A stretch of 35,456 nt of DNA, from the NCBI GenBank assembly GCA_036402155.1, contig DASWTL010000249.1, positions 1 to 35,456 on the forward strand, in the 5' to 3' direction. The notes beneath the pieces were generated by a model, which saw only the letters and a list, made by a program, of their open reading frames with translations, did not search any database and was not told the DNA's origin. Each line of letters opens with the position of its first letter. Position 1 is the stretch's first letter. The position numbers were made by a program, and so were the translations under genes. Source of the stretch: DASWTL01 sp036402155 (GTDB lineage: Bacteria > Bacteroidota > Bacteroidia > Sphingobacteriales > Sphingobacteriaceae). Shown piece after piece: positions 32,812 to 35,456 of this stretch.

Positions 32812-33150
32812 TTATCTTACTTCCAGAACTTCATTTACCTCATCAACACTAATGTCGCCATGAGATTGGTTAAGTATACACTCGCCGTCCTTAATAAGCA
32901 GTAATTGCGGAGATTCATGGTGAACGTCGAAAAGTTCAGCGATCTGGTGCGACAAATCCCGGTAACTGAGCAGGTCGAGGAAATAAATGGAAGTATCATC
33001 AGGTAAATCGTTCCAATCCTGTTCTACCCTGCGTTTGGCCATTAAACTGATGGAACAGCGTGTGCTATGCTTAAATATTATACTGTGTCCAGTGGAGGAT
33101 TTAATTTCCCTTAGTTGTTCAGCTTGGTTTAATGTTGTCCAATTCATCAT
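32812..33150 (-). CDS. ytxJ: YtxJ-type bacillithiol redox protein (monothiol bacilliredoxin-like)
   Basis: This 112-residue thioredoxin-fold protein has the single active-site Cys32 in FKHSTRCSISLMAKRR, as in the YtxJ (BrxC) family, which is linked to bacillithiol redox control in Firmicutes and Bacteroidota. Strand pattern and the central FLDLLSYRDLSHQIAELFDVHHESPQLLLIKDGE segment fit a monothiol glutaredoxin-like domain with a cis-proline (SPQ). The start may be either of two adjacent ATGs. Together with BrxA at 14.7 kb it suggests a working bacillithiol system. Confidence 0.9.
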   Translation of the reverse strand: MMNWTTLNQAEQLREIKSSTGHSIIFKHSTRCSISLMAKRRVEQDWNDLPDDTSIYFLDLLSYRDLSHQIAELFDVHHESPQLLLIKDGECILNQSHGDISVDEVNEVLEVR

Positions 33151-33642
33151 TCTTCTTTAAGTATCCGGGGTGTGAATGCATGCTTTACATTCTGCCAGTT
33201 ACAAAAATGACCATTATAGCTAATATTACAGTAATTGTTAAGTCAGATTTACTGTGCAGGCCTGTTTTGCAAAATATGGTTTAATTCAGCCAGAGATTTC
33301 TACCATCCGGTGACACTCTTTTTACCATCTACCGTAAATAGGCATAAATAACATATAGTTTCAATAATGATATGGTATAGTTAAAGTATATCTTATAGGA
33401 TATACCTTATATATACTTTAACTATACCTTATATATACTTAAATTATACTTTAATCTTGGTTAAGGCAGAAGGTTGGATCAGCCCAAAACAACATGAATA
33501 TTTATAACTGCACAGTTTAAATATTCAGACTACTGCGTAAAAGTCAGTATGGATTTTAAGGAACTAATAGCCATGCAAACGATTTTTTTGCTGCAAACAA
33601 CTTCTCCTGAAGCAATTAGTCATGGTAAATTGTAATAAAAAA
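33151..33642. other. 492-nt AT-rich gap before the insertion sequence
   Basis: No convincing gene is present. The region holds the AT-rich inverted and direct repeats at 33376-33442 and runs up to the left inverted repeat of the IS. A 28-codon frame at 33549-33635 is not supported. Confidence 0.55.
33376..33442. repeat. AT-rich inverted plus direct repeat cluster
   Basis: Two 18-nt arms, GGTATAGTTAAAGTATAT (33376-33393) and its exact reverse complement (33413-33430), flank a 19-nt spacer. In addition, TATACCTTATATATACTT occurs at 33403-33420 and again at 33425-33442, a direct repeat with a 22-nt period. A degenerate further unit (TTATACTTTAA) follows at 33447. The role is unknown: possible binding-site array, cruciform, or small repeat. 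Confidence 0.75.
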
Positions 33643-33643
33643 A

Positions 33644-33686
33644 GAGGCTGTCTCATTAACAAAAATGGGGCAGCCTCATTTTTTTT
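33644..33686 (+). terminator. Inward-facing terminator at the left IS end
   Basis: A 13-bp stem (33644-33656 with 33665-33677, two G.U pairs on the plus strand) with an 8-nt loop is followed by a run of eight T (33679-33686). It would stop transcripts entering the element from the left. Confidence 0.8.
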
Positions 33687-33761
33687 CTACAAGTTTTCGA
33701 TTCCGATGGTTTTGGGGTTTGGGTCGGGATGATTTAATAAAGCAAGCAAAAAAGAGCCTTT

Positions 33762-35297
33762 TTAAGCTGCTTTTTTCCTGATATTTTGTGCAATTGCCAA
33801 TAATCCCCATTCGATCTCTACTTTTTGCTTGCCCCGGAGCATGAACCGGCGGAACCCGTGGTTCTGTTTGATGTTAGCAAAGACTGGTTCCACATCAAAG
33901 CATCGCTTCTTTCGCTGCCGTATACCTTGTGGGCTATTGAGCAGTTCATGTGCTTTCTGCTTTTGTCTTCTGAGATTTACGTTTACATCGACCACCCTGT
34001 TTCCTTTAGATTTATGACAAACCCCGTTTAAGGGGCAGGTGCCGCAATTCTTTGCCTGGTATCGTCGGTAGCTTTGGATAAATCCTGTGCTTGTCCTTCT
34101 GTTCAAGTCCCCGATATAATGCATTTGCTGGCCCATCGGGCAGATATAAACGTCTTGCTCTTGATTATAAAAAAGCTTTTCTGAATGGAAAGGATGTTTG
34201 CTGTTATAGTTTTCGCTCTGCCCCTTATCAAACATATTATATTTAACAAAAGCTTTAACCGCCTTTTGCTCCAGCAAGGAATAGTTCTCTTCAGATCCAT
34301 AGCCAGCATCTGCGGTAAGGATTTCAGGTGCATGGCCGAAACTGCTTTCATGCTGCTCCAAATGTGCTGGCAGCGTGTTAGTATCTGTTGGGTTGGGATG
34401 AATGGTATAGTTCACAATGAACTGATTGGAAGTAGATATTTGAACATTATAGCCTGGTTTTAACTGGCCATTAAGCATGTGATCCTCTTTCATTCGCATA
34501 AACGTGGCATCCGGATCAGTCTTGCTATAACTATTTCTTTCTCCCAAAATGGCCTCCTGCTTTTCGTATTTAGCGATATTTTCAGGAAAGTTTTTGGTTA
34601 CATACCTCAGTTTGGCCTTCACCTTTTTATCTACCCCATCTTTATTGGCCAGTGCCTGGTTCAGCTTTTCCACAGTGGCTTCCACATTTTGCGTATTTAC
34701 CGTGGTAAAATCAGGTGGTTCAGGCATCCGGTCCTCATCGGCAGCGATGTTCTGGGCGTAGTTCCAGATATCCTGCAACTGCCTTTTCATCTTCTCTTTA
34801 TTGGTTTGGATGGACTTCTTCCAGACGAAGGTGTATTTATTGGCATTAGCCTCGATCTTGGTGCCATCGGTATAAATCTCATCGATACTCAACAGACCTT
34901 CCTGGGCGAGCAACTGAACCACATCTTCAAATACCTGCCGTAAAGCATGTTTCAGACGCACTCCCCGAAAACGGTTAATGGTATTGTGATCGGGGTAATT
35001 CATGGCACTCAGCCACATAAAGTAAATACTTTCCCTGCATACTGCTTCCAGCTTTCTGCTTGAGTAGATATTAGTCACATACCCATAAACCAATACCTTA
35101 AGAAGCATCTGAGGGTGATAATTCGAACCGCCCTTAATATGATAGGCCTTAAGAAGTGGTTCCAGGTTGATCTTATTAATCACATCATTTACAATGCGAA
35201 CAGGATGTTGTTTTGGGATTAAGTCTTCCAGTTTAGGTGGGAGCATCAGAAGCTGATCCTGATAATAAGGCTTGAAAGACGGGTGCTTAGCGGCCAT
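33762..35297 (-). CDS. IS1182 family transposase (DDE)
   Basis: This 511-residue protein appears intact. It begins with the DUF772-like N-terminal domain (LLKVLVYGYVTNIYSSRKLEAVCRES). The catalytic triad is Asp144 (YTDGTKIEAN), Asp330 (LTADAGYGSEENY) and Glu470 (CFDVEPVFANIKQNHGFRRF). A cysteine-bearing segment (NCGTCPLNGVCHKSKG) lies before the Glu, as in the family. No frameshift or internal stop is seen, so the element may be active. The start codon is 159 nt inside the right inverted repeat. Confidence 0.95.
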   Translation of the reverse strand: MAAKHPSFKPYYQDQLLMLPPKLEDLIPKQHPVRIVNDVINKINLEPLLKAYHIKGGSNYHPQMLLKVLVYGYVTNIYSSRKLEAVCRESIYFMWLSAMNYPDHNTINRFRGVRLKHALRQVFEDVVQLLAQEGLLSIDEIYTDGTKIEANANKYTFVWKKSIQTNKEKMKRQLQDIWNYAQNIAADEDRMPEPPDFTTVNTQNVEATVEKLNQALANKDGVDKKVKAKLRYVTKNFPENIAKYEKQEAILGERNSYSKTDPDATFMRMKEDHMLNGQLKPGYNVQISTSNQFIVNYTIHPNPTDTNTLPAHLEQHESSFGHAPEILTADAGYGSEENYSLLEQKAVKAFVKYNMFDKGQSENYNSKHPFHSEKLFYNQEQDVYICPMGQQMHYIGDLNRRTSTGFIQSYRRYQAKNCGTCPLNGVCHKSKGNRVVDVNVNLRRQKQKAHELLNSPQGIRQRKKRCFDVEPVFANIKQNHGFRRFMLRGKQKVEIEWGLLAIAQNIRKKAA

Positions 35298-35416
35298 GCT
35301 TTATTGCGTTTATTTGATATAAATATATGAAAATCAGATATTTATGAAAAATAAAATATGAAATAAATGCTAAAAATAATTTACTATCCTGCACAAATTA
35401 TCGGACAGTATAACGC

Positions 35417-35456
35417 AAAAAAAGAGGCTGTCATCACGATTAATGAGACAGCCTCT
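35417..35456 (-). terminator. Inward-facing terminator at the right IS end
   Basis: On the minus strand a perfect 10-bp stem (35456-35447 with 35432-35423, 14-nt loop) is followed by TTTTTT (35422-35417). It overlaps the right inverted repeat and would stop transcripts entering toward the transposase gene. Confidence 0.75.

Larger units (their letters stand above)
33643..35456 (-). mobile_element. IS1182-family insertion sequence
   Basis: The ends are a perfect 17-bp inverted repeat: AGAGGCTGTCTCATTAA at 33643-33659 and its reverse complement at 35440-35456, the very end of the window. The element is therefore about 1.81 kb with one transposase gene. Both ends carry inward-facing terminator hairpins. 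The right flank is outside the window, so target-site duplication and possible extension of the repeat into the A-tract cannot be checked. Confidence 0.9.

Noticed and set aside
33376..33442. CRISPR array
   Set aside because: Only two direct repeat copies with a 4-nt gap between them, no spacers of proper length and no cas genes.
33549..33635. 28-codon frame just left of the IS
   Set aside because: No promoter match, no recognisable sequence, and it ends in the A-rich flank of the insertion; chance frame is the simpler reading.
33762..35297. Long plus-strand frames inside the transposase gene
   Set aside because: They are antisense shadows; the minus-strand frame carries the complete DDE transposase.

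Overview
The window reads as a chromosomal segment from a Bacteroidota genome, most likely family Sphingobacteriaceae (Pedobacter or Mucilaginibacter type). This is inferred from gene content: the DUF1599, BT_3928-type DoxX and MG2/TonB-plug families, bacilliredoxins of the BrxA and YtxJ type, and a stand-alone Rieske-like lipoprotein. It is also supported by start regions without clear Shine-Dalgarno sequences and by several promoters matching the Bacteroidota -7 consensus TAnnTTTG. Genus was not determined. Most of the window is core metabolism. The accessory parts are the surface-modification cassette at 9.9-14.5 kb and an insertion sequence at the right edge.

Layout. 1-2.2 kb: the tail of a sulfatase, an aldo/keto reductase and a secreted YceI protein. 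2.2-9.6 kb, all minus strand: gcvP, selD, mnmH, pdxJ and ahcY, covering one-carbon metabolism, selenium use in tRNA, and vitamin B6. 9.9-14.5 kb, plus strand: an FkbH-like HAD enzyme, a free acyl carrier protein, an MBOAT O-acyltransferase and a DltD/SGNH-like membrane-anchored protein. 14.7-16.8 kb: bacilliredoxin BrxA, then convergent cdaA (c-di-AMP synthesis) and folP. 16.9-20.6 kb: a tightly packed plus-strand run of DUF1599, a BT_3928-type DoxX protein, an ABC permease, DinB and aroK. 20.6-23.0 kb: a PyrR-like phosphoribosyltransferase, an unknown protein and rlmD. 23.2-25.4 kb: a possible 34-residue protein, then the coupled pheS-lipoprotein-TetR operon. 25.6-32.2 kb: trhO, a DMT-family protein, a 900-residue MG2/TonB-plug protein, a bifunctional NAD(P)HX repair enzyme and lipA. 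32.4-33.2 kb: OsmC and a YtxJ-type bacilliredoxin. 33.2-33.6 kb: an AT-rich repeat region. 33.6-35.5 kb: a complete-looking IS1182-family element ending at the window edge.

The most interesting unit is the FkbH-ACP-MBOAT-SGNH cassette. Its logic parallels the Dlt system (DltA activates, DltC carries, DltB transfers across the membrane, DltD assists), but an FkbH-type loader replaces the adenylating enzyme. The inference is that a glycolytic C3 unit, probably glyceryl, is loaded on the carrier protein and exported onto a surface polymer. Secondary themes are two enzymes that modify the wobble uridine of tRNA (MnmH and TrhO), bacillithiol redox proteins at two places, and an IS whose two ends both carry inward-facing terminators.
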